DNA of 64,000 nt from Candidatus Igneacidithiobacillus taupoensis. Lineage in GTDB: Bacteria; Pseudomonadota; Gammaproteobacteria; Acidithiobacillales; Acidithiobacillaceae. Where the stretch lies: contig JAEPKX010000001.1 of NCBI GenBank assembly GCA_021375695.1, forward strand, positions 62,001 to 126,000, in the 5' to 3' direction. The notes beneath the pieces were generated by a model. The model ran no database searches and was not told where the DNA came from. It saw only the letters and a list, made by a program, of their open reading frames with translations. Shown piece by piece: positions 1-7,360 of this stretch (position 1 is the first letter of the stretch; every line of letters begins with the position of its first letter). The position numbers and the translations under genes are program-made.

Positions 1-302
1 CTTTCACTGGACTGGACCCCATCAGTGTCGGCATCATTGCCAGCTTGATTCGCCGTCTCAACGACGCCCTCGGGGCAAGCAGTATCGTGGTCAGTCACGA
101 TGTCCAGGAAACCTTTTCCATTGCCGACTATGGTTACATCCTGGCCGGGGGAAAAATCATTGCCGAAGGAACTCCGGAAATGCTGCGAGCCGATCCATCG
201 CCCCTTGCCCAGCAGTTTCTCCGTGGTGAGCCCGAAGGCCCCGTACCTTTTCATTATCCCGCCAGAGGGAGTTTTGCCGCGAGCCTGGGAGTGCCCAGCT
301 GA
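1..302 (+). CDS. mlaF: MlaF-type phospholipid ABC transporter ATPase (5' truncated)
   Basis: This is the C-terminal third of an ABC ATPase that enters from the left edge; reading is open from the first bases. The visible part begins just after the Walker B region with the D-loop-like GLDPIS, followed by the H-loop in VVSHDVQET and the usual ATPase tail. It stops one base before a YrbE-type permease, and the MlaD and MlaC genes follow, so it is the energising subunit of the inner-membrane MlaFEDB complex that moves phospholipids between the membranes. The Walker A motif and the true start lie outside the window. The last 20 or so residues (from about FHYPARG) are a tail of no recognised function. 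Confidence 0.88.
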   Translation, partial: FTGLDPISVGIIASLIRRLNDALGASSIVVSHDVQETFSIADYGYILAGGKIIAEGTPEMLRADPSPLAQQFLRGEPEGPVPFHYPARGSFAASLGVPS

Positions 303-303
303 C

Positions 304-1080
304 ATGAGCGAAAGTTTCATTCCCAGGCTCGGACACACCGTTTGGCAAACGATCCCCAGGCTCGGGGCAGCAACTTTGCTGCTCTTTTCGGGTCTTTTCG
401 CAGTTACCCATCGTCACTTCAGCTTTTCCCAGTGGCTCCGCCAGACCTATGGCCTGGGGGTCCTTTCGCTCTTGCTCATGATAGTCGCAGCACTCTTTAC
501 GGGAATGGTCCTGGCCTTTCAGGGCTATTACGCCCTGGTTCGCTTTGGCGCAACCTCCGCATTGGGAACACTGGTAGCCTTGTCTTTGCTGCGGGAATTG
601 GGGCCCGTGCTCACAGCCCTGCTCTTCGCCGGACGGGCGGGATCGGCGCTCACTGCTGAAATTGGCTCCATGAAAGCCACGGAACAACTGAGCGCCATGG
701 AAATGATGGCGGTCAACCCCATTGCCTGGGTGCTCGCACCGCGCTTGTGGGGAGGGATTGTCGCCGTACCCATCCTCTGCGTGATCTTTGACCTGATCGG
801 TATCTATGGCGGATATCTGGTCGCCGTCCCTGTTCTTGGGGTGAATGGCGGTACCTTCTGGGCCCAGATGCAGTCCAGTATCAGCTTCCAGGGAGACATC
901 CTCAATGGACTGTTCAAGGCCCTGTGCTTTGGCCTGGTGGTGACCTGGATTGCCGTCTGGCAAGGCTTTTCGGCACGGCCTACGGCCGAAGGGGTGGGCG
1001 AAGCGACGACCCGAAGCGTCGTCATGGCCTCCCTGGCCGTCCTGGGACTTGATTTCATCCTCACAGCCTTGCTGTTTTGA
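304..1080 (+). CDS. mlaE: MlaE/YrbE family phospholipid transport permease
   Basis: 258 residues. This is the membrane permease of the Mla system, the partner of the preceding ATPase. The protein is largely hydrophobic with about five to six membrane spans. It carries the family signature region around GPVLTALLFAGRAGSALTAE, then the MKATEQLSAMEMM segment expected to contact the ATPase. The ATG at 304 was chosen because it follows the mlaF stop by one base. The reading frame stays open upstream to about position 100, but that extension runs through mlaF in another frame and is not credible. It is followed almost directly by mlaD. Confidence 0.93.
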   Translation: MSESFIPRLGHTVWQTIPRLGAATLLLFSGLFAVTHRHFSFSQWLRQTYGLGVLSLLLMIVAALFTGMVLAFQGYYALVRFGATSALGTLVALSLLRELGPVLTALLFAGRAGSALTAEIGSMKATEQLSAMEMMAVNPIAWVLAPRLWGGIVAVPILCVIFDLIGIYGGYLVAVPVLGVNGGTFWAQMQSSISFQGDILNGLFKALCFGLVVTWIAVWQGFSARPTAEGVGEATTRSVVMASLAVLGLDFILTALLF

Positions 1081-1094
1081 ACACGAGGGATTTT

Positions 1095-1577
1095 ATGAGT
1101 CAACGGTCTGTAGATTGGTGGGTAGGAATCTTCGTACTCCTCGGCATTGCCGCTCTTACGGTTCTTGCCCTGCGCGTGGGGAACCTGTCGGGCTTTCGAT
1201 ATGAGAATGGCTACATCCTCCATGCCACCTTCAACAATGTCGGCAGCCTCAAAGTCCGTAGTCCTGTCAAGTTGGGGGGAGTCAGCATTGGCGAAGTCAC
1301 TAAGATCCAGCTCGATCCCAAGACTTTCCTTGCCGACGTTACCATGCGCATTGACCCCAAGATCAAATTACCAGTGGATACGGGCGCATCCATCTATACC
1401 GAGGGCCTTCTCGGAGAACAATTCATTGCCATTCAACCTGGGGGTATGCCCCAGGATCTGCAGCCGGGAGCGACCATCACCCTGACCCAGGGTGCGGTCA
1501 ACATCGACCAGATGATCGGTCAAATGGTATTCAACAAGGCTTCGGGCACTGGACCCAGCGTTTCCACTACTTCCTGA
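1095..1577 (+). CDS. mlaD: MlaD substrate-binding MCE-domain protein
   Basis: 160 residues. There is a single N-terminal membrane anchor (about residues 9-27) followed by one MCE domain (about 37-115), which includes the NVGSLKVRSPVKLGGVSIG segment typical of MlaD. MlaD forms the periplasmic hexameric ring that passes phospholipids between the MlaE permease and the MlaC shuttle. The ATG at 1095 is preceded by a purine-rich ACGAGGGA. A TTG at 1077 would add six residues and overlap the end of mlaE, but is less convincing. The length fits the short gammaproteobacterial form. Confidence 0.92.
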   Translation: MSQRSVDWWVGIFVLLGIAALTVLALRVGNLSGFRYENGYILHATFNNVGSLKVRSPVKLGGVSIGEVTKIQLDPKTFLADVTMRIDPKIKLPVDTGASIYTEGLLGEQFIAIQPGGMPQDLQPGATITLTQGAVNIDQMIGQMVFNKASGTGPSVSTTS

Positions 1578-1597
1578 TCTCGATGAGGAGAACACCG

Positions 1598-2239
1598 ATG
1601 TCGTCAAGCATTGCCCGGAAATTTTGGCTGTGGGCCCTCTTCGCTCTGGCCCTAAGCTGGGGTCCACTGACCCTTGCCAATGATAATGCCCAAGCCGCTG
1701 CCCAGGTGGTGGAAAGAATGACTCACCAGGTCCTGCAAATTCTGCAAAAGAATCAGGGCAAGCCCGTCACCCCTGCCATCAAGAAGGAGGTTGCCGATGC
1801 CATCGTCCCGCACATTGATTTCCAGACCATGTCGGCCTATGTCATGGCAGCCTACTGGCGGCAAATGTCCCCAGCGCAACAGCAACGATTCAGCCAACTT
1901 TTCCAGGATCTGTTGGTGAAGACCTACAGCAACGCCCTCAACCAATACCATGGACAGCAGGTCACGATCCAGGGCAGCCAACAGATTTCCCAGAATCCCC
2001 CGGTAGCGCAGGTGAACATGAATATCCAACAACCAGGGCAAAAGTCCATCCCCGTTATCTATGCGCTCATTCGGGAGAATAACAGCTGGAAAATCTACAA
2101 TGTCTATATTGATGGGGTCAGTCTGGTTTTGAATTACCGTCAGGAATTTGGAAATATCGCTGCGCAGCAAGGGATACCTGGGCTGCTCACCACTCTCCAG
2201 CAGAAAGTGGCAGACGCCGGGACCACCCATGCCCAATGA
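1598..2239 (+). CDS. mlaC: MlaC periplasmic phospholipid shuttle (Ttg2D family)
   Basis: 213 residues. A Sec signal peptide (residues 1-27, ending in LTLA) is followed by the Tol-Tol-Ttg2 fold: VVERMTHQVLQ, the AYVMAAYWRQMSPAQQQRF segment and a late VYIDGVSLVLNYRQEF. MlaC carries phospholipid across the periplasm between the outer-membrane MlaA complex and MlaD. The start at 1598 has GAGGAG about seven bases upstream. An in-frame ATG at 1583 lies before that ribosome site and would only lengthen the signal peptide. No mlaA gene is visible in the window. Confidence 0.92.
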   Translation: MSSSIARKFWLWALFALALSWGPLTLANDNAQAAAQVVERMTHQVLQILQKNQGKPVTPAIKKEVADAIVPHIDFQTMSAYVMAAYWRQMSPAQQQRFSQLFQDLLVKTYSNALNQYHGQQVTIQGSQQISQNPPVAQVNMNIQQPGQKSIPVIYALIRENNSWKIYNVYIDGVSLVLNYRQEFGNIAAQQGIPGLLTTLQQKVADAGTTHAQ

Positions 2240-2543
2240 GGCACGTTGGCAGGAAAAGGAACCGGGCGTCCTAGCCCTTGCTGGAGATTGGCGCCTCCCG
2301 TCCCTTGCGCAACAGCTGCGGCAAGACGCCAGGTTCCTCTATGAGGGAGACTGGCGGATGCTTTCCCTGGCTGACCTGCAAGCCCTGGACAGTGCCACCG
2401 TGGCCTTTGTTCTGGACTGGCAAGATCAGCGTCGTCGGGCCGCCAAGGCCCATGCGATCTGCTCGCCCTTACCGCAGAAATTCCTGGACCTGCTCGGCCT
2501 TTATGGAGTCTCCCGGCAATGGCTGGAAATCCTGGAGGAATGA
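2229..2543 (+). CDS. mlaB: MlaB-type STAS domain protein
   Basis: 104 residues, overlapping the end of mlaC by 11 bases. The STAS fold is recognisable from the N-terminal strand GVLALAGDW and the LADLQALDSATVAFVLDWQ segment, where the SATVAFVLDW stretch matches the loop and helix that bind the ATPase in MlaB proteins. MlaB stabilises the MlaF ATPase and regulates its activity. The order mlaF-E-D-C-B is the usual one. Assignment rests on this short motif plus gene position. Confidence 0.82.
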   Translation: MPNEARWQEKEPGVLALAGDWRLPSLAQQLRQDARFLYEGDWRMLSLADLQALDSATVAFVLDWQDQRRRAAKAHAICSPLPQKFLDLLGLYGVSRQWLEILEE

Positions 2544-3466
2544 GAACTCCCGCAGTCCACATCCGTGGCTTACGAAAAAATTATCACCACGGTCCCCTGG
2601 CCTTGGGCGGCGTTGACCTGGATGTGGAGCCAGGGGAATTCTTTGGCTTGTTGGGACCCAACGGTGCCGGGAAGTCTACTCTCATCAATATCCTATCGGG
2701 TGTAGTACGCCGCTCCAGTGGCGTTGCCGAAATCTTTGGCTATGACGTGGAAACCCAGTATCGGCAAAGCCGTCAGCTACTGGGGGTAGTTCCACAAGAA
2801 TTGGCTTATGATCCATTTTTCACCGTGCGTGAATTTCTACGTTGGCAGTCGGGCTATTTTGGTCTTCGCCACAATGACCATTGGCTCGACGAACTCTTGA
2901 GCGAGCTGGATCTGGACAGCAAAGCCAACACCAATCTCCGTAACCTCTCGGGCGGCATGAAACGCCGGGTCCTCATTGCACAAGCCCTGGTTCATCGCCC
3001 ACCTGTAGTGATTCTCGACGAGCCCACGGCCGGGGTCGACGTGGAGCTGCGGCAAAGCCTCTGGCGCTTCATCCGTCGCTACAATCAACAGGGCAACACC
3101 GTCATCCTGACCACCCATTATCTGGAAGAAGCCGAAGAACTCTGTGAGCGGATCGCCATTCTGCAGCATGGACAGGTAGTCGCTCTGGACCGTACCGAGC
3201 GTTTGCTGGCCAAGAGCCGAAACAAGCGGATCCTAACCATCCATTTTGACAGCGATCCGGGTGAGCTGCCAGCACCGCTGAACGATATTCTCCTTGGTGC
3301 CAGCGCGGGTAGTCGGGTCTTCCAGGTAGACAAAGATCGGCCCATGGGGGACATTCTCCAGTATGTACAAGGACTTTCCAGCAAGATTGTTGATCTGCAC
3401 TTGCAAGAACCCCGCCTGGAGGACGTGTTCACCGACATTTTGCAGGATGCTCGCGCCCATGACTGA
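2540..3466 (+). CDS. ABC-2 type transporter ATPase (YadG-like), no permease beside it
   Basis: 308 residues with a complete ABC ATPase: Walker A GPNGAGKST, signature LSGGMKRR, Walker B VVILDEPTAGVD and H-loop TTHYLEEAEE. The C-terminal extension (about 225-308) is typical of ABC-2 exporters of the YadG/CcmA type. In enterobacteria YadG is paired with the permease YadH, but here the next gene encodes an S4 RNA-binding protein and no ABC-2 permease is nearby. The ATG at 2540 overlaps the mlaB stop (ATGA). A second ATG at 2519 is possible and would add seven residues. Its link to lipid transport is positional only. Confidence 0.85.
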   Translation: MRTPAVHIRGLRKNYHHGPLALGGVDLDVEPGEFFGLLGPNGAGKSTLINILSGVVRRSSGVAEIFGYDVETQYRQSRQLLGVVPQELAYDPFFTVREFLRWQSGYFGLRHNDHWLDELLSELDLDSKANTNLRNLSGGMKRRVLIAQALVHRPPVVILDEPTAGVDVELRQSLWRFIRRYNQQGNTVILTTHYLEEAEELCERIAILQHGQVVALDRTERLLAKSRNKRILTIHFDSDPGELPAPLNDILLGASAGSRVFQVDKDRPMGDILQYVQGLSSKIVDLHLQEPRLEDVFTDILQDARAHD

Positions 3467-3728
3467 AAGCAGCGGTATTCGCCTGGATCTCTTTTTGAAA
3501 AAGTCCCGGCTCATCAAGCGCCGGAGCATTGCCAAAGAGATCTGTGACGGTGGGCGGGTTCGTATCAATGGCCGGCTCGCCAAGGCAAGCTCCGGGATCC
3601 ACGTTGGCGACCTGGTGGAAATTGATTTACGGGAACGTTGTCTGCGGGCCCGCGTGGAACGACTACCCAAACAGGTCGAGGGTCCCGAGGGGATTGTGCA
3701 GCTCATGACCGAGGAGGAAATCTCCTGA
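3459..3728 (+). CDS. S4 domain RNA-binding protein (Hsp15/RqcP-like)
   Basis: 89 residues, almost entirely one S4 domain: IRLDLFLKKSRLIKRRS, then the GGRVRINGRLAKASSGIHVGD segment that forms the RNA-binding hairpin. Small stand-alone S4 proteins such as Hsp15 (HslR) and RqcP bind ribosomal RNA or the large subunit with trapped peptidyl-tRNA. Which of these this gene corresponds to cannot be decided from motifs. It overlaps the preceding ATPase gene by eight bases and ends inside the start region of pdxA, so it is translated as part of the same operon. Confidence 0.82.
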   Translation: MTESSGIRLDLFLKKSRLIKRRSIAKEICDGGRVRINGRLAKASSGIHVGDLVEIDLRERCLRARVERLPKQVEGPEGIVQLMTEEEIS

Positions 3729-4720
3729 AACCAACCCGTATTTTGGTCAGCGTTGGTGAACCGGCCGGTATTGGTCCCGATCTCTGTCTGGGATTGGCAT
3801 ATCATGCTTTGCCTCCCCTGGTCTTGATCGGCGATCCAGAGTGTCTGCGACGTCGCTCACTGGAGCTTGGCATTGCTATTCATCTCAACCTATGGCAACC
3901 GGAAGATCCCTGGCCTGCATCCCGTTCCGGAGAATTGACCGTATTCCCAGTGCCCTTGGCTCGCCCCTGCCGGCCTGGAAAACTGGAAACCGACAATGCC
4001 CGCGCGGTATTGGCCGGATTGGATCGGGCCGTTGCGTTGCTGCAGGCAGGTCTTGCCGATGCCCTGGTGACAGCACCTGTGCACAAGGGCATTATCAACG
4101 ATGCGGGGATTGCCTTTCGCGGTCATACGGAGTATCTGGCCGAGCGCTGTGGCAGTGATCAGGTACTCATGCTGCTTGCTGGAAGAGGGCTTCGTGTCGC
4201 CCTCGCCACCACCCATCTGCCCCTGCGGGACGTTGCCAATGCCCTCACCCAGAAAGGTCTCGAACAGAGCCTACGCATCCTGCACCAAGGGCTACGCCAG
4301 GATTTTGGCATTGACGAGCCCCGAATTCTGGTTGCTGGCCTCAATCCTCACGCCGGCGAAGGAGGACATTTGGGCCGCGAGGAAATTGAGATCATTCAAC
4401 CGGTTCTGGAGACCCTCCAAAGAGAAGATTGGCGGGTTACTGGCCCTTGGCCCGCCGATACGCTCTTCACCCCAGAACTCCTGGAGGATGCAGATGCGGT
4501 CTTGGCCATGTACCATGATCAGGGCTTACCGGTGCTGAAATATCATGCCTTTGGCGAGGCAGCCAACATAACTCTCGGTCTGCCGATCATACGCACCAGC
4601 GTGGACCATGGTACAGCACTGCATTTGGCAGGTTCGGGGCGCGCCAAAATCCATAGTTTGCTCCATGCCATCCAGGTTGCTGCGAACATGGTCCGTCAGC
4701 GCCGGATCTTCGTGGCCTAG
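3725..4720 (+). CDS. pdxA: 4-hydroxythreonine-4-phosphate dehydrogenase PdxA
   Basis: About 331 residues. PdxA oxidises 4-phosphohydroxy-L-threonine in the deoxyxylulose-5-phosphate-dependent pathway to pyridoxal phosphate. Family marks are VSVGEPAGIGPD at the N-terminus, APVHKGIINDAG and GHTEYLA (metal and substrate site), GLNPHAGEGG, and AMYHDQGLPVLKY. No ATG or GTG is available at the conserved N-terminus. The best fit is CTG at 3725, overlapping the previous stop (CTGA) and lying eight bases after GAGGAGG. The next choice is TTG at 3743, which has no ribosome site and cuts into the first strand. It overlaps the convergent HNH gene by four bases. Confidence 0.92.
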   Translation: MKPTRILVSVGEPAGIGPDLCLGLAYHALPPLVLIGDPECLRRRSLELGIAIHLNLWQPEDPWPASRSGELTVFPVPLARPCRPGKLETDNARAVLAGLDRAVALLQAGLADALVTAPVHKGIINDAGIAFRGHTEYLAERCGSDQVLMLLAGRGLRVALATTHLPLRDVANALTQKGLEQSLRILHQGLRQDFGIDEPRILVAGLNPHAGEGGHLGREEIEIIQPVLETLQREDWRVTGPWPADTLFTPELLEDADAVLAMYHDQGLPVLKYHAFGEAANITLGLPIIRTSVDHGTALHLAGSGRAKIHSLLHAIQVAANMVRQRRIFVA

Positions 4721-5271
4721 AAAATATGCTGCCGGTGTTCCGGGACCTGCGCCAGGAGAAATTCCATTTGATCAGCCAGAATACGCCGGTTGCTCAGCAG
4801 CAAGTACTCTGCCCAGGTCGGAACAAAGGGCACCGCCAGGAGCGGCATACCTGCCTCTTCGGGGGTACGATTATCCTTGCGGCTATTGCACCAGCGGCAG
4901 GCAGTCACCACATTGGTCCAGACATCCTTGCCACGCCGGGAGAGGGGAATCACATGGTCTCGGGTAAGATCCCGTTGGGGAAAGTGGCCACCACAATACA
5001 GGCAAACGTGTCGATCACGGTGAAACAAGGTAGGGTTATTCAGCGCGGGAGGACGAATCTTGCCCAGATGTCGGCCTCGAACCGCAATCACGGGATGGAT
5101 ATCAAGAAAGGAGGCTAGGCCACTGTGGCGAGAAATTCCGCCGTGTGCAGTAAAAAATGGTTCCCCCAAGGTCCATGCCACGTTACCACGGACGTAATGG
5201 GCGGCAGCCTCTTCCCAGGTTTCCCAGGCCATGGGTCGGCCACTGACATCAAGACGAAGCACGAGATGCAT
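4717..5271 (-). CDS. HNH endonuclease family protein
   Basis: 184 residues. The HNH core is clear: CLYCGG, then DLTRDHVIPLSRRGKDVWTN, then CRWCNSRK. This gives the His of the HNH motif plus two CxxC zinc pairs. The N-terminal part (LRLDVSGRP, WEEAAAHYVRGNVAWTLG) belongs to a conserved stand-alone bacterial family often annotated simply as HNH endonuclease; its physiological substrate is not established. ATG at 5271 was chosen because conserved sequence starts there. The frame is open upstream to ATG 5322 and TTG 5343, which would overlap rsmA. It is divergent from rsmA and overlaps pdxA at its end. Confidence 0.82.
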   Translation of the reverse strand: MHLVLRLDVSGRPMAWETWEEAAAHYVRGNVAWTLGEPFFTAHGGISRHSGLASFLDIHPVIAVRGRHLGKIRPPALNNPTLFHRDRHVCLYCGGHFPQRDLTRDHVIPLSRRGKDVWTNVVTACRWCNSRKDNRTPEEAGMPLLAVPFVPTWAEYLLLSNRRILADQMEFLLAQVPEHRQHIF

Positions 5272-5337
5272 TGGCTTTCCGTTGCGAAGGCGCCCGCTTT
5301 GGGCGTCACTGCAATATAGCATGAAGGGGAGCGCAAA

Positions 5338-6153
5338 ATGCAAGTAGCCCCCCTGCCCAGGGCCAAAAAGCGCTTTGGTCAGAATTTTCTGATTCAGCCT
5401 GCCATCGTCTCCCGAATCCTCGACGCAGTGGCCCCAACACCCCAGGATACCCTCGTGGAAATCGGTCCTGGTCCTGGCGCCCTGACCCGTGCGCTACTAG
5501 CGAGGCTTGGCCCTGGAAATGCCCTGCGGGTCATCGAGTTGGACCGGGATCTGCTGCCCGGCTTGCGGTCCCTTGCGCCCCCAGAACAACTAGAAGTCAT
5601 TGCTGCCAATGCCCTGCAAGTGGATTATCTGGCCCTCAGCCAGGAGCTTGGAAAACCCCTGCGCATCCTCGGCAATCTCCCCTACAATATAGCTACCCCG
5701 TTGATTTTTCATCTATTGGAGCAGCGCGCTGCCATTGTTGATCTGCATTTCATGATTCAAAAAGAAGTGGCGGAGCGCATGGCTGCCCTTCCTGGTAGCC
5801 AGGATTATGGTCGACTGTCGCTCATGGTGCAGGCCCTGACCAAGGTAGAAAAATTATTTCTGGTTGGACCGGGCAACTTTCACCCAGCCCCCAAAGTGGA
5901 TTCCATGGTGATCCGGCTTACGCCCCATCGGCCTCCACGGCTCGCACCCGCACTGGAATCGGCCTATGCCCAGGTAGTACGGATTGCCTTTGCTTCTCGT
6001 CGCAAGACCCTTGCCAACAACTTCAAGGGAATCCTCGATCGGGCTATGCTAACCCGTCTACAGATCAGTCCGGAACGGCGGGCAGAAACCCTCTCCTTCG
6101 ACGAGTGCCAACGCCTCGCCGAAGCGCTGTTACAACAAGGAGTCTTCTCATGA
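5338..6153 (+). CDS. rsmA: 16S rRNA (adenine1518/1519-N6,N6)-dimethyltransferase
   Basis: 271 residues, the normal length for KsgA. It dimethylates two adjacent adenines in the 3' terminal helix of 16S rRNA late in small-subunit assembly. Evidence: N-terminal KKRFGQNFL, the SAM-binding EIGPGPGALTRALL, the catalytic motif IV NLPYN, and the C-terminal helical domain. The ATG at 5338 is preceded by GGGGAGCG. In enterobacteria pdxA and rsmA are adjacent in one operon; here the HNH gene has been placed between them on the other strand. It ends with an ATGA overlap into the next gene. Confidence 0.95.
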   Translation: MQVAPLPRAKKRFGQNFLIQPAIVSRILDAVAPTPQDTLVEIGPGPGALTRALLARLGPGNALRVIELDRDLLPGLRSLAPPEQLEVIAANALQVDYLALSQELGKPLRILGNLPYNIATPLIFHLLEQRAAIVDLHFMIQKEVAERMAALPGSQDYGRLSLMVQALTKVEKLFLVGPGNFHPAPKVDSMVIRLTPHRPPRLAPALESAYAQVVRIAFASRRKTLANNFKGILDRAMLTRLQISPERRAETLSFDECQRLAEALLQQGVFS

Positions 6154-6614
6154 GTTATCTGGAAACTGCGCAAGCCCTCTTCGTTGCACTTGGCTGGAAT
6201 GCCCGCATTCTCCAGAACTATCCCGTATTGACCTGCGCCGTTGCCGTTCCCAACGGGTCCTTGGATGTCTTTTGTCATGTCCATGCCGAACTCCAGCGGA
6301 TTCTCTTTTATGTGCGTCCACAGAATCTGGAAATATCCTCCGGACAGATGCCGCAGGTGGCAGAATTCCTGACGCGGGCCAATTATGGCTTGCCCATCGG
6401 TAACTTCGAAATGGACTGGGAGGACGGCGAAATCAATTATAAAAGTAGTGTGCAGCTTCCTCTCCAATGCCTGGATACAGCTACCTTACGGCCGTACCTG
6501 CTGGCGGCTGTGGAAACTGTGAATCACTACCTGCCTGGATTGCGCGCCGTGTTGGCGGGAGAAAAAACCCCAGCGCACGCCATCAAGACCTTGGAGCAGC
6601 CACAGGCCCACTAA
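6150..6614 (+). CDS. YbjN domain-containing protein
   Basis: 154 residues. The middle region (about 70-105) contains EFLTRANYGLPIGNFEMDWEDGE, close to the YbjN consensus, a small alpha/beta fold resembling type III secretion chaperones. In E. coli, YbjN affects motility and stress responses, but no molecular activity is established. The ATG at 6150 overlaps the rsmA stop, so expression is coupled to rsmA. Its last 32 bases overlap the convergent SPOR gene. Confidence 0.7.
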   Translation: MSYLETAQALFVALGWNARILQNYPVLTCAVAVPNGSLDVFCHVHAELQRILFYVRPQNLEISSGQMPQVAEFLTRANYGLPIGNFEMDWEDGEINYKSSVQLPLQCLDTATLRPYLLAAVETVNHYLPGLRAVLAGEKTPAHAIKTLEQPQAH

Positions 6615-7347
6615 AACTCCCTTCGCCCAGGGGTTGGAGGACAGGCGTCACTCCCATCCCACGAATCTTGACCAAGGCGGATTGGGCCGCCGCCAAAGAG
6701 GCATAGGGTTGGGTAATGACCTCAAAATATTGACCTTTATTGGGAGACTGCACCGTGCGAACGGTACTCGAAATGCCCATCAGGGCAAGACGATCTTGCA
6801 GCACCTTTGCGCCTGCCCAGTTGTTCAGCGCTCCCACCTGGATTTGCACCGCAACCGAAGCACCACCCTGGCTTGTTGCCGCGGCACTCGGGATACCCGG
6901 ACCACTGCCAAGGATATCCGCTGGGATATCCACTTTCATCTGCGGGAGGATGCGGTAAAAGTTAAACTGGACGGCGCTGGCGGTCGATGCGCCAGGGCTC
7001 GTGGTCGATTGGACAGGAGCCACGGTCATTGCCAACGACTTTGGTACACTCGTGACTGCAGCCGCTATCACCGGCGGCTTATGGGATAGGGCCTGGGTGG
7101 ATTTTTCCGCGATGGCACCCGGCTGCAAGCCAAGCTGTCCCCGGGATAAGGGAATTTGCGTGGCCCACCAGACGACCGTGCCGCCCATAAGCAAGATCAG
7201 TAATAACAGGATCCACAGCCAGAATTTTCCGCCTCCCCCGGATTTTGGGGAGAAATCTTCCTCCATGGACTCGCTCTGGGATGCTGGAGAGGGCGGAGGT
7301 ACCGTCTCGCCAACAGGTTTGCTGTGATGATTCTTGTAATCTCGCAT
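6583..7347 (-). CDS. SPOR domain-containing inner-membrane protein
   Basis: 254 residues with an N-terminal cytoplasmic stretch, one membrane span (about residues 43-60, LWILLLLILLMGG), a low-complexity Ala/Ser/Pro/Thr-rich periplasmic linker, and a C-terminal SPOR domain (about 180-245: VQIQVGALNNWAGAKVLQDRL ... QYFEVITQPYASLAAAQSAL). SPOR domains bind denuded glycan strands at the division septum, so a role in cell division or peptidoglycan is likely. It lies 13 bases after argS on the same strand, the argS-SPOR (FtsN-like) pairing common in proteobacteria. ATG 7347 was chosen; the frame is open upstream into argS. Confidence 0.85.
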   Translation of the reverse strand: MRDYKNHHSKPVGETVPPPSPASQSESMEEDFSPKSGGGGKFWLWILLLLILLMGGTVVWWATQIPLSRGQLGLQPGAIAEKSTQALSHKPPVIAAAVTSVPKSLAMTVAPVQSTTSPGASTASAVQFNFYRILPQMKVDIPADILGSGPGIPSAAATSQGGASVAVQIQVGALNNWAGAKVLQDRLALMGISSTVRTVQSPNKGQYFEVITQPYASLAAAQSALVKIRGMGVTPVLQPLGEGSFSGPVAAPRS

Positions 7348-7360
7348 TACTCCAACTGCC

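Noticed and set aside
157-963. 268-codon minus-strand frame across mlaF/mlaE
   Set aside because: Shadow of the mla genes; no domain seen.
5289-5305. CGCCC/GGGCG inverted repeat before rsmA
   Set aside because: Only a five-base stem in a GC-rich region, not better than chance.
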